Shown piece by piece: positions 53,298 to 60,578 of a DNA stretch of 64,000 bases. The first letter of the stretch is position 1. Each line of letters begins with the position of its first letter. The stretch covers positions 1-64,000 of the forward strand of contig CACYQZ010000006.1 of the NCBI GenBank assembly GCA_902776665.1, written 5' to 3'. The notes under the pieces were generated by a model that was not told where the DNA came from, did not search any database, and saw only the letters and a list, made by a program, of their open reading frames with translations. A program made the translations under genes and the position numbers. Source of the stretch: an uncultured Prevotellaceae bacterium. Lineage in GTDB: Bacteria; Bacteroidota; Bacteroidia; Bacteroidales; Bacteroidaceae.

Positions 53298-54728
53298 ATG
53301 ATACATTCAGAATTGACAGAAAATAGAATTGATGGATTGGAAAAACTATTCAATGTCTTTCCGAGGGATGTTTCATTTCGTGGTGCCTATCTGAAAGGAG
53401 TGCTGTTGCATGACAATGGAGATGTACAATTGACCTATTCAATCAAGTCAGAAAAAACGTACATCATTGTTTTTGTGATGTCTGACTGTGAAGATTTGAC
53501 AAATTTTCGTGTAACAGCCCAAAAAATAAAAATCGAGGGAATTGACATCGACGTAGTTCAGAATGATATGCTGCATTTCGTCGATCAGTCGAACGAGATA
53601 GACATCGTTTGTCGAGGTATAAAAATTGCGACAAATGTATTGCTGTCCGAGGATTTTGCAAAAGAACAGGCCACCAAACTGACACAAGAGTATTCTGACA
53701 TCATTCAAAAGAAGTTCCTCGATTTAGAGAAACTCGAACCATTGCCCAACGGCGAACCCTTGTTCCGCAGAGACGACAGTTATCACGGCATCCATGCGAA
53801 TCACCACACCATGTACAAACTGAGGGATTTGAGCAACAAAGACAACAGCATCGTCTATGAATTTCTCATTGAATTTGACAGAAACAATCCCAGTCTGGGC
53901 ATCTATTATGGTTGCAAGGCACTCATCAAAAAAGGCGACAATCTGGAGCAGCAAATATCGTTACAAAACGAATGGAACGATATTATTAAAGATGAAGTAA
54001 AGGAAAAGCTAAACAACTTGTTCCCAGATAAAAAATTTGACAATAGGTTCAAACCGACAGACAATGCCAACGACAACACTTTTTGGCCTTTTTGGATTTC
54101 CTTGCATGAAGATGAAAATATCGTGGAAGTCGCTGTGCGGGCAATGATTGTCATTAGGAATGAATACAAGCGATTCTTGGAAGGAAAAAAATATACTGCC
54201 GACGACACTTGCAATTATCGGGTCAAAGCCGTTTTGAAGGGGAAAAACGACGAGATACATTCCCAATCAAGGTTCACGGAAGAAAGTTGGAAAGAACTTC
54301 GGCGACCGTGGAAAGACACAAAGGGAAAAATCAATCCATATCTGGAAGAACTCAACGAAAAGTGGGCAGAATTGTTGGACAAATTCATCGCCAGAGCCGT
54401 CGAAAACGGAATTGTCACGGAAAACGTCGATGGCTACGAAAACGCACTGATGTATCACGTCACCACAACAGAATTTTCCCTGATGCTGCGACTGCTCATG
54501 CACCGTTTGCCCGATGAAAAATCTGTGCCTTGGACATTGATTTGCAGGCAATTCCTCGACAAAAAAGGTAAAACCGTCAGCGAAGACACGATGAAAAAGT
54601 CTTGCGAAAGACATTTGAAGACTCATCTTTCCGACTATTTTGATTGTGAAACGAACGCAGAAAGAATCAAGTGGGAAGAAGGCAAAAAAGACAAATCTGT
54701 GGTTAAATTCAGAAAATTGATGAATTAA
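53298..54728 (+). CDS. large unknown accessory protein
   Basis: 476 residues, charged, no signal peptide or membrane segment. The N-terminal half (1-230) is alternating beta and helix; the C-terminal half is helical ('LSDYFDCETNAERIKWEEGKK' near the end). I recognise no catalytic motif. GC is lower than in the adjacent GH13 and fabD genes. It begins the accessory island, 48 bases after the GH13 gene. Cytoplasmic location is inferred; a defence role is possible from context but unsupported by motif. Confidence 0.6.
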   Translation: MIHSELTENRIDGLEKLFNVFPRDVSFRGAYLKGVLLHDNGDVQLTYSIKSEKTYIIVFVMSDCEDLTNFRVTAQKIKIEGIDIDVVQNDMLHFVDQSNEIDIVCRGIKIATNVLLSEDFAKEQATKLTQEYSDIIQKKFLDLEKLEPLPNGEPLFRRDDSYHGIHANHHTMYKLRDLSNKDNSIVYEFLIEFDRNNPSLGIYYGCKALIKKGDNLEQQISLQNEWNDIIKDEVKEKLNNLFPDKKFDNRFKPTDNANDNTFWPFWISLHEDENIVEVAVRAMIVIRNEYKRFLEGKKYTADDTCNYRVKAVLKGKNDEIHSQSRFTEESWKELRRPWKDTKGKINPYLEELNEKWAELLDKFIARAVENGIVTENVDGYENALMYHVTTTEFSLMLRLLMHRLPDEKSVPWTLICRQFLDKKGKTVSEDTMKKSCERHLKTHLSDYFDCETNAERIKWEEGKKDKSVVKFRKLMN

Positions 54729-54773
54729 CTTTTTTTCTGTTCCCGTGAACAAATCGGATTGAAAGAAATCCCT

Positions 54774-54781
54774 TATCTTTG
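54774..54781 (+). promoter_or_regulatory. -7 element before the first 71-residue gene
   Basis: TATCTTTG followed by CG, 25 bases before the ATG at 54807. The -33 box is unclear. Confidence 0.45.
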
Positions 54782-54806
54782 CGCCATATTTTAAAATTTT
54801 AAGATT

Positions 54807-55022
54807 ATGGGAAAAGCAATCGTTTTAATTATCGTCGGCCTCCTGTTGTTGGTTGAAGTCAGTGTTAGAGTTTTTGGTTGGAAATATCCAACCGAGTTCT
54901 CCTATCGGATTTGCCGTCCTTTCTGGATGTCGTGTTCCATGCGCATCGGCCTCCTCGTTACAATGGCAGAAATCATTGCCGGTGCTATCTTGATATACAA
55001 AGGATTCGTAGGGGTCTTCTGA
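54807..55022 (+). CDS. 71-residue membrane protein, copy A
   Basis: Two membrane helices (about 4-22, 'IVLIIVGLLLLVEVSVRVF', and 48-66, 'GLLVTMAEIIAGAILIY') joined by a conserved loop 'KYPTEFSYRICRPFWMSCSMR' with two Cys. About three quarters identical to the product of 56599-56814, with matching DNA, so one is a recent copy of the other. No family recognised. Followed by the 55053 gene after 30 bases. Confidence 0.65.
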   Translation: MGKAIVLIIVGLLLLVEVSVRVFGWKYPTEFSYRICRPFWMSCSMRIGLLVTMAEIIAGAILIYKGFVGVF

Positions 55023-55052
55023 TAATAAATAGGTTAAAAAAACATTTGAAAT

Positions 55053-55799
55053 ATGCGGAAGAAATTTAGAACATTAAATAAACTGAAGTCGCGAAAGGCA
55101 GTTTGGGAGGAGTTGAGAATCCTTACCGCCAGACCTGTAACTGGTGTTCGCCAGTTGGAGAGACGGATGGTAAAACTCTATAGAAAATATGCAAGAGAAG
55201 ACCTTGAGTATTATACCGCAGAGTGCATCGACGACTTGAAGAGGCAGCGATGGTGTTTGCTGCGTGATAGTTTTGAGTGGACGGACGAGAATGTCGCACG
55301 ACTTGAAGCTGCAAACGAACGGCTGAAAGAAGCCTTGCTTGATATGCGCCGACAAACCATCGAGGTGTATGAGGATGTCCGAAAAAGGATGACGACAGAC
55401 CAAAATCTGTACGTTTATGGCTCTCTTTGGGTGAAAGAGATGGCATTTGAGAATTGGCAGCACGACGAGGATATGCAATATGACATGTTTGACATAATGA
55501 CCTCTAGTCCTTATAGTGGTTTTTACTCGGTTGATGGCGTAAGTATGACGTATCATTTTTATCACGATGAAATCCAGTCGGATAGTCCTGATGATGCCTA
55601 TAAGTCGGAAAACTATTTGCTCTATCTGGAAAATAAGCTTGACAACTGGAACGAGCTGATGCCGATTGAAAAGACTGCCCATTTGCATTTGGTCTATGCG
55701 ATACATAATCTATACGAGCATTGTAACTGGTCGTTGCAAGATATTCTTGCCATCAAGTCGTATCAGACGAAAATAGAAATAGAATACGCTCCTCGATAG
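55053..55799 (+). CDS. unknown helical protein
   Basis: 248 residues. N-terminal 110 residues are strongly helical and basic ('RQLERRMVKLYRKYAREDLEYY', 'LEAANERLKEALLDMRRQTIEVYEDVRKRM'), possibly coiled coil. The C-terminal half is acidic and aromatic. No signal peptide, membrane segment or known motif. It is 30 bases after copy A of the 71-residue protein, so they may be cotranscribed. Confidence 0.55.
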   Translation: MRKKFRTLNKLKSRKAVWEELRILTARPVTGVRQLERRMVKLYRKYAREDLEYYTAECIDDLKRQRWCLLRDSFEWTDENVARLEAANERLKEALLDMRRQTIEVYEDVRKRMTTDQNLYVYGSLWVKEMAFENWQHDEDMQYDMFDIMTSSPYSGFYSVDGVSMTYHFYHDEIQSDSPDDAYKSENYLLYLENKLDNWNELMPIEKTAHLHLVYAIHNLYEHCNWSLQDILAIKSYQTKIEIEYAPR

Positions 55800-55872
55800 G
55801 TAGCGATGACCGATAAACAAACCGTTATCGCATGGCAGTTTTTCCTTCATTTGAAAAAATCTTCAGAAAAAA

Positions 55873-55903
55873 TTTGATGGTTCAAAAGTTTTTTGTATCT
55901 TTG
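55873..55903 (+). promoter_or_regulatory. promoter of the rod-shaped RNA
   Basis: TTTG (55873-55876), 19 bases, TATCTTTG (55896-55903). Sequence and spacing match consensus. The surrounding 55 bases are nearly the same as those at 56838-56891. Confidence 0.7.
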
Positions 55904-55909
55904 CATCGG

Positions 55910-56170
55910 CTTGAGGGAGAAATCTCGAGTCGAAGATGCATTAGCTTGTTATTTCGCACTTTACCAAAGCGACCTGAGAAACCTATTTGGAATAAGTCCG
56001 ATTTAAAAAGTAAAGGGAAAGGCCAAGAAGAGCCATTCCTGTTCACAGATGTAGCTATGCACCACGCTGGCGTGGTAACATTCTTATTTGTGAACAGGGG
56101 TTCCAACTTCTCAGGTCCGCCCTTAGGTAAAGTGCATAAGAGTGGCCACGCCATTCTTTATGCTCTTTCC
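55910..56170 (+). ncRNA. rod-shaped structured RNA, unassigned
   Basis: Downstream of a consensus promoter, three long perfect stems nest inside each other. GCACTTTACC (55956-55965) pairs with 56126-56135, ACCTGAGAA (55972-55980) with 56108-56116, and CCTGTTCACA (56038-56047) with 56089-56098. The last is capped by ACCACGC/GCGTGGT (56061-56076). A hairpin at 56138-56158 followed by TATGCTCTTTCC may terminate it. The shape recalls 6S RNA, but the bulge on the 5' side (57 bases against 9) is unusually large. A 116-residue open frame over this region reads as non-protein. Function unknown. Confidence 0.6.
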
Positions 56171-56279
56171 TTAACATTTTAAGTATATTCGCCAATATCA
56201 GATATGGATGGAAAAATAAACGAGGGTAGCCGAAAATCGTAGTAATTGAGTAGGTGTTTAAAAAAAAATAAAAATAAAT

Positions 56280-56561
56280 ATGACAAGAAAAGAAATAACC
56301 AGTTTGACATTATTGGGGTTGGCTGCTGTGTATGACATCAGCCCGATTGATATAATACCTGACATTCCCGTCGTTGGGTGGGTTGATGATTTTTTCATTA
56401 CAGCCACAACTCTATTGAACTGTGTACAACAATTTACAGCAGAAACATCTCAGACTTTATCAGCTATAGCTAAGACTTTAAAGTGGATACTGATACTTGT
56501 TGGAGGGGTTTTAATCGTGTTAATCGTGCTGCTATTAGGCTTTATTATCGGTAAATTTTAA
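56280..56561 (+). CDS. DUF1232 (YkvA-like) membrane protein
   Basis: 93 residues. 'AAVYDISPIDIIPDIPVVGWVDDFFITATTLL' is the DUF1232 signature (Y-x-SPID-x-IPD...G-x-DD). A C-terminal membrane helix follows (LKWILILVGGVLIVLIVLLLGFIIG). The family is widespread with no assigned reaction. It lies between the structured RNA and copy B of the 71-residue protein. Confidence 0.85.
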   Translation: MTRKEITSLTLLGLAAVYDISPIDIIPDIPVVGWVDDFFITATTLLNCVQQFTAETSQTLSAIAKTLKWILILVGGVLIVLIVLLLGFIIGKF

Positions 56562-56598
56562 AAAACATGAATAATCTTTTTTAATAAATTATTACATT

Positions 56599-56814
56599 AT
56601 GATTGCATCAATTTTTCAAATCATTGTCGGCATTTTGTTGTTGGTCGAAGTCAGTGTTAGAGTTTTTGTATGGAAATATCCAACAGAGTTCACCTATCGG
56701 ATTTGCCGTCCTTTCTGGACATCGTGTTCCATGCGGGTCGGCCTCATTATTACAATGGCTGAAGTCATAGTCGGCGTCGTCCTAATCTGCAAAGGAGTTA
56801 TGGGGCTGATTTGA
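56599..56814 (+). CDS. 71-residue membrane protein, copy B
   Basis: Paralogue of the 54807-55022 product: same two-helix layout, and the loop 'KYPTEFTYRICRPFWTSCSMR' differs at only a few positions. DNA identity extends over most of the gene, indicating recent duplication. It is 37 bases after the DUF1232 gene, so it may share its transcript. A promoter follows for the next operon. Confidence 0.65.
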   Translation: MIASIFQIIVGILLLVEVSVRVFVWKYPTEFTYRICRPFWTSCSMRVGLIITMAEVIVGVVLICKGVMGLI

Positions 56815-56858
56815 CTGTCATGAACAATCAAATAAAGTTTGAAAAAATCCAGAAAAAA

Positions 56859-56889
56859 TTTGATGATTCGATTATTTTTTGTATTTTTG
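56859..56889 (+). promoter_or_regulatory. promoter of the nuclease-lipoprotein operon
   Basis: TTTG (56859-56862), 19 bases, TATTTTTG (56882-56889), 33 bases before the ATG at 56923. The same flank (GAAAAAATC...AGAAAAAATTTGATG) occurs at the promoter of the rod-shaped RNA. Confidence 0.7.
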
Positions 56890-56922
56890 CGGTCGAATCA
56901 TATAACTTTTTAAATAAACAAT

Positions 56923-57336
56923 ATGAAATTAGAAAAAATAAACGAAATAATTGAAAGCTACAGCAAGGAATATCGCTCTCAAAAATTGGAACCATTTAAA
57001 ATTAGTTTAAAATATCATTTGTTCCCCCAAAAAGATGAGTATGGATGGCCTGAGACTTGGCCACACACGGGTTCTGGTGTTTATATCATTTGTGATGATA
57101 CAGATGAGATTATTTATGTTGGTCAAAGCAAAGAACTCGGTTTACGTTTAAGTTCCTATTTTTCCTTTGGAGAAAATAAAAGTGTACGTATTAAACATAA
57201 CGGTTGGCATCCAACTTCATTAGTAACAATTAGTGTGCCTAAGAGTTCTCCATTTGAGCGACTTTCTTTAGAAGAATTTCTTATTAATAAGCTTAATCCA
57301 TTATACAACATAATAGGTAAATTTGTTGAAACATAA
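56923..57336 (+). CDS. GIY-YIG nuclease-domain protein
   Basis: 137 residues. 'SGVYIICDDTDEIIYVGQSKELGLRLSSYF' is a GIY-YIG core (G-V-Y, Y-V-G, catalytic Arg in 'LRLSSY'). 'LEEFLINKLNPLYN' supplies the metal-binding Glu and the family's closing N-P-x-Y-N. About 45 N-terminal residues precede the core. There is no signal peptide, so it is cytoplasmic. First gene of an AT-rich four-gene operon, 11 bases before the first lipoprotein gene. It could cut DNA or act in regulation or mobility. Confidence 0.85.
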   Translation: MKLEKINEIIESYSKEYRSQKLEPFKISLKYHLFPQKDEYGWPETWPHTGSGVYIICDDTDEIIYVGQSKELGLRLSSYFSFGENKSVRIKHNGWHPTSLVTISVPKSSPFERLSLEEFLINKLNPLYNIIGKFVET

Positions 57337-57347
57337 TAATTATTTTT

Positions 57348-57956
57348 ATGAAATTGATTGTATATTTTATTCTATTAACAGGCTTGTCGTTAATAAGTTG
57401 TTCTTCTACTGATAATAATGAATACGAGAAGAGGGAGGAATATGCCCAAATAGCGGAAAACAGAACAGCTCAAGACTTACTTGATGACTTATTTATTGGT
57501 TGTGATGGAGATGTTGAATCTTTGGCAAGAATGTTAGGTGTTACCCCTTCTACCATTAACAGAATAAGGAAAGGAAAGAGTGACGCTACTCCCAAATTTG
57601 AGGAAAAGATTAGAGAGGTGACTGTGTATTATTATCAGAATGACCAATCTTTTATAAAACTGCGTTCTGTGATTGATGAAGAATGGGGATGGTATGATTC
57701 CATCCTCAATTTTCCCTCATTACATCGCTTTTGGTTTTGGGGACTCATTGTATTATCAATTATAATTAACAATGTCTTTTGGATTAACACAGACTCAGAT
57801 CTTTTAGGGAAAATAGCTTCATATTCATGCTTAGTTGGACTTATTGCTTTTATTATGCTACTTATTCCATGGAGTTGTAGTTATTTTTTCTCTCCATCTC
57901 CAATGGAAGACAAGTACCAAGAGATTATAAACCCCGTAGTAGAACAATTAACATAA
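57348..57956 (+). CDS. lipoprotein with HTH-like segment and two membrane helices
   Basis: 202 residues. Lipoprotein signal with lipobox 'LSLISC' (Cys18). Residues about 40-90 contain 'DVESLARMLGVTPSTINRIRKGK', which reads as a Cro/CI-type helix-turn-helix, a strange partner for an export signal. Two membrane helices follow (about 126-147, 'FWFWGLIVLSIIINNVFWI', and 158-176, 'LVGLIAFIMLLIPW'). If Cys18 is lipidated the HTH would face the periplasm. Alternatively the first helix is an uncleaved anchor. One base separates it from the next gene. Confidence 0.6.
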   Translation: MKLIVYFILLTGLSLISCSSTDNNEYEKREEYAQIAENRTAQDLLDDLFIGCDGDVESLARMLGVTPSTINRIRKGKSDATPKFEEKIREVTVYYYQNDQSFIKLRSVIDEEWGWYDSILNFPSLHRFWFWGLIVLSIIINNVFWINTDSDLLGKIASYSCLVGLIAFIMLLIPWSCSYFFSPSPMEDKYQEIINPVVEQLT

Positions 57957-57957
57957 G

Positions 57958-58788
57958 ATGAATAGACTATTCTTTTTTCTCATCTCTTGCGTATTCTTTG
58001 TTTCCTGTTCAAATGAAGACGACGAAAAATTGAGGAGTATAGTAGATAGTAATATTCAAATTACGGAATCCGATACAATAAAAGATTCCGAGTTTGAATT
58101 GGCTCAATACAAAACAGAAGAACTTGAGTTAAACAAAATATTTGTTTCTGATCTTGAACACCTAATAAATTCGGCTTATGAAAAACAACTGGAAAATTTT
58201 GAGGAAGAAGAACTTGGTTTCATTGCGGGATATGGATATATGTTCTCATATTTATTTAAAAGCAAACAGGGATGGGAAGATGAAATGCGACTAAAGAGTG
58301 GAAAATACTTTGGCTCGTTGAATATTGAACAAAATGCATACTCTTTATTTGAGTCCTATCAAAAGGATGTTTCGAATCTTAGAAAACGCTTTTGGAACAG
58401 GAGTAATAACAAAACACTACCTTTACATCCAAAATTAAATCTTCCAGACAAGCGTATTTCTTTGGGCGAATTAACATATCACTCTAGGAATAATGTTATA
58501 ATTGAGATTATAAGCGAGGGATTAGAAAAAATGGCAACTTGGCTAATCTATCCTTTCATAGTATGGGCTCTTTCTTTATTCTTCCCTGCATTTGGGAAAG
58601 TAGGTTGTATAGCAAAAATAATAGTTTTCTTTATTACTATTATGTTATCTGTTGTCATTTCAATATGGAATGATAATAGTCTTCTTGAGAAATTGCGAGA
58701 ACAAAATAAGGAACAAGTAACTTTGGATTACCAAAACATATTAAAAGAGTTAAACAATAATACACAGAAATTCTATGAAAACGATTAA
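57958..58788 (+). CDS. lipoprotein with two membrane helices, unknown
   Basis: 276 residues. Lipobox 'FFVSC' (Cys17). Residues 18-110 are acidic and helical (ELEL, EEEELGFIAGYGYMF), residues 110-185 are mixed, and two membrane helices lie at about 193-240 ('MATWLIYPFIVWALSLFF', 'IIVFFITIMLSVVISIW'). A charged C-terminal helix follows. Its stop overlaps the start of the nuclease gene by 14 bases, implying coupled translation. It could be an immunity protein, chaperone or export partner; none is shown by motif. Confidence 0.6.
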   Translation: MNRLFFFLISCVFFVSCSNEDDEKLRSIVDSNIQITESDTIKDSEFELAQYKTEELELNKIFVSDLEHLINSAYEKQLENFEEEELGFIAGYGYMFSYLFKSKQGWEDEMRLKSGKYFGSLNIEQNAYSLFESYQKDVSNLRKRFWNRSNNKTLPLHPKLNLPDKRISLGELTYHSRNNVIIEIISEGLEKMATWLIYPFIVWALSLFFPAFGKVGCIAKIIVFFITIMLSVVISIWNDNSLLEKLREQNKEQVTLDYQNILKELNNNTQKFYEND

Positions 58789-60361
58789 AATTATTTTGGC
58801 AATGTGTTTTGTCATCTCATGCTTCTCTTCATGCAAAAAGATGGCTAAGTCATTTACTAATGAAATCGCATCTGAAACGGCCGAGAAATCCACTAAACAA
58901 GTTGGCGAGGAAGTCGTTTATGGAGTAGGCGAAAAGGCCATCAAAAAGATGGATGTATCTGAGTTGATAGGTTTTATTCGTAAGAATAATGGACCACTAG
59001 CGAATAGTTTTGAAAAGTTAGATAACTCTTTCCAAAAAAGTATAAAAAAAGCAATAGACGAAGATACGAATTTCCTTAATCATCTTTTGTGTTCTAACAC
59101 TCTCCTTGATGATTTTGGTACTCTTGTAGAAAACTCTCCAAATGTTAAAAGGAACGTTAATTTACTAAAAGGCTACGCTAAATCAACATTTGATGCTATA
59201 CGCTATTGTAAACAAAACTATTTCAATGATATTTCTTTAAAAGAAATTGATGGAGTAACTTTATTTATGAACAAAGCTGATAATATAGAATATGCAAGAA
59301 TGCTTGATGGTATTATAGAATACACTTCTAAAGGTTCTGATGCAAACAGTATTGTTAAAAGTAGTATTATAAATCGAGAGTTAATTCCTAACTGTGTATA
59401 TAAGATAAAAGGAGATAATATTTCATATATTATAAACGTTGATAATTTTGGAATGGTGTCGAACATCAAATTTTCCGGAAATTTGAATGATTTTAATAAT
59501 GTTATTAAAACTAATCAAGATGTCTTTCTGGGAAAAGATTTTGATGATTTCATAAAAAAAGCATCAAACGAAAAGCCTAACGTATATTCTATCTCATTTA
59601 GTTACAATAGAAAGGATGCTTCTCCTGATTTTATTCATATTAAGCCACAAAAAGGTAGCAAGAAACAGAAAGCTTCATTCCGAAATATAAACAAAATGTC
59701 AGAAACAGTTTTTAGTCAAGCTGACAACAAAGCACTCATTGAGCTTTATATGAAACAAAAACATATTAGTGAGCAAAAAGCCAAGGATTTGATAGAGGCT
59801 ATGAACAATAATGATGGACTCGCCAAACTGATTCACCAAAACCCTGAGAAAAATATTCCCAGATGGTTGAACACCCAAAATCCCGTAGACAAGTCAAAAA
59901 TAGCAGTAACACCAAAAGGTAGTTATCCTAAAAATGCTGAAATCTATGCAGGTAATGTATACTATTTTAACCCAATTTTAAACCCAAATTTAATGGAACG
60001 TTTAAAAAACGGTGGTGGCACCGCAAAATTAAGAGATTGGGATGTGCTAACATATGAAGATTTATTGGTTTTAGACAAGCTTTATCCAGATGGAGTTCCT
60101 TTCACAAAAGAAGGCTTCCCTGATTTTAGTAAATTAGCGACCAAGGATAAAAGCGGCAAAGTCATCTCTGTTGATGTTGGAGTTATTGGCAACACCAATT
60201 CGGATAGAGACAAAGCGAAAGGGATTTTTAAAAACATGGGATATAAAGACGAAGGAGGATTCACATGGCACCATGTCGAGAACTCCACATCGTTGATAAG
60301 AGTACCTTCTATAGTTCACGCTTTGATTGACCACGCAGGCGGTATTAGTATGGCAAAATGA
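58775..60361 (+). CDS. lipoprotein with C-terminal WHH-type nuclease domain
   Basis: 528 residues. Signal with lipobox 'CFSSC' (Cys20; Cys16 is also possible). Residues 30-390 are a large helical and mixed region with no known motif. From about 385 there is 'RWLNTQNPVDK', then 'FPDFSKLA', 'DRDKAKGIFKNMGY', and at the C-terminus 'GFTWHHVENSTSLIRVP', 'HALIDHAGG'. W498-H499-H500 with the later His and 'HAGG' match the WHH branch of HNH/Endo VII toxin nucleases found at the tips of polymorphic toxins. This reads as an exported or surface-displayed nuclease effector. No immunity gene follows it. AT-rich. Confidence 0.75.
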   Translation: MKTIKIILAMCFVISCFSSCKKMAKSFTNEIASETAEKSTKQVGEEVVYGVGEKAIKKMDVSELIGFIRKNNGPLANSFEKLDNSFQKSIKKAIDEDTNFLNHLLCSNTLLDDFGTLVENSPNVKRNVNLLKGYAKSTFDAIRYCKQNYFNDISLKEIDGVTLFMNKADNIEYARMLDGIIEYTSKGSDANSIVKSSIINRELIPNCVYKIKGDNISYIINVDNFGMVSNIKFSGNLNDFNNVIKTNQDVFLGKDFDDFIKKASNEKPNVYSISFSYNRKDASPDFIHIKPQKGSKKQKASFRNINKMSETVFSQADNKALIELYMKQKHISEQKAKDLIEAMNNNDGLAKLIHQNPEKNIPRWLNTQNPVDKSKIAVTPKGSYPKNAEIYAGNVYYFNPILNPNLMERLKNGGGTAKLRDWDVLTYEDLLVLDKLYPDGVPFTKEGFPDFSKLATKDKSGKVISVDVGVIGNTNSDRDKAKGIFKNMGYKDEGGFTWHHVENSTSLIRVPSIVHALIDHAGGISMAK

Positions 60362-60518
60362 TTTTCAGGCGATAACAACCAAGATTGTACAAAGGTGAAA
60401 ATTATGCCCGTTTATCACCCCTCCGTCGGCTATTCTTGGGACTATTGGCACAAGGTGATTTCGTTATTCCTCGGTTTGTGATTCGTTAAGAATAGAACAA
60501 ATCTTTCTTCGGAAAACA
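60362..60518. other. gap after the nuclease gene
   Basis: Where an immunity gene would be expected there is only a readthrough frame of about 40 codons after the TGA ('VYHPSVGYSWDYWHKVI' in part), ending at TGA 60479-60481. It could be a decayed gene end. No other feature is seen. Confidence 0.35.
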
Positions 60519-60563
60519 TAAAAAAGTCCTATAAGAGCATCAGCTCTTATAGGACCATTTTTT
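60519..60563. terminator. bidirectional terminator
   Basis: GTCCTATAAGAGC (60526-60538) and GCTCTTATAGGAC (60543-60555), a perfect 13-bp stem with loop ATCA, flanked by an A-run on the left and a T-run on the right. It serves the convergent nuclease and oxidoreductase genes. Confidence 0.95.
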
Positions 60564-60578
60564 AGACCCGAATGGGAA

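Noticed and set aside
55832..56182. 116-codon rightward open frame
   Set aside because: It spans a consensus promoter and the long complementary arms of the rod-shaped RNA; the translation looks random.
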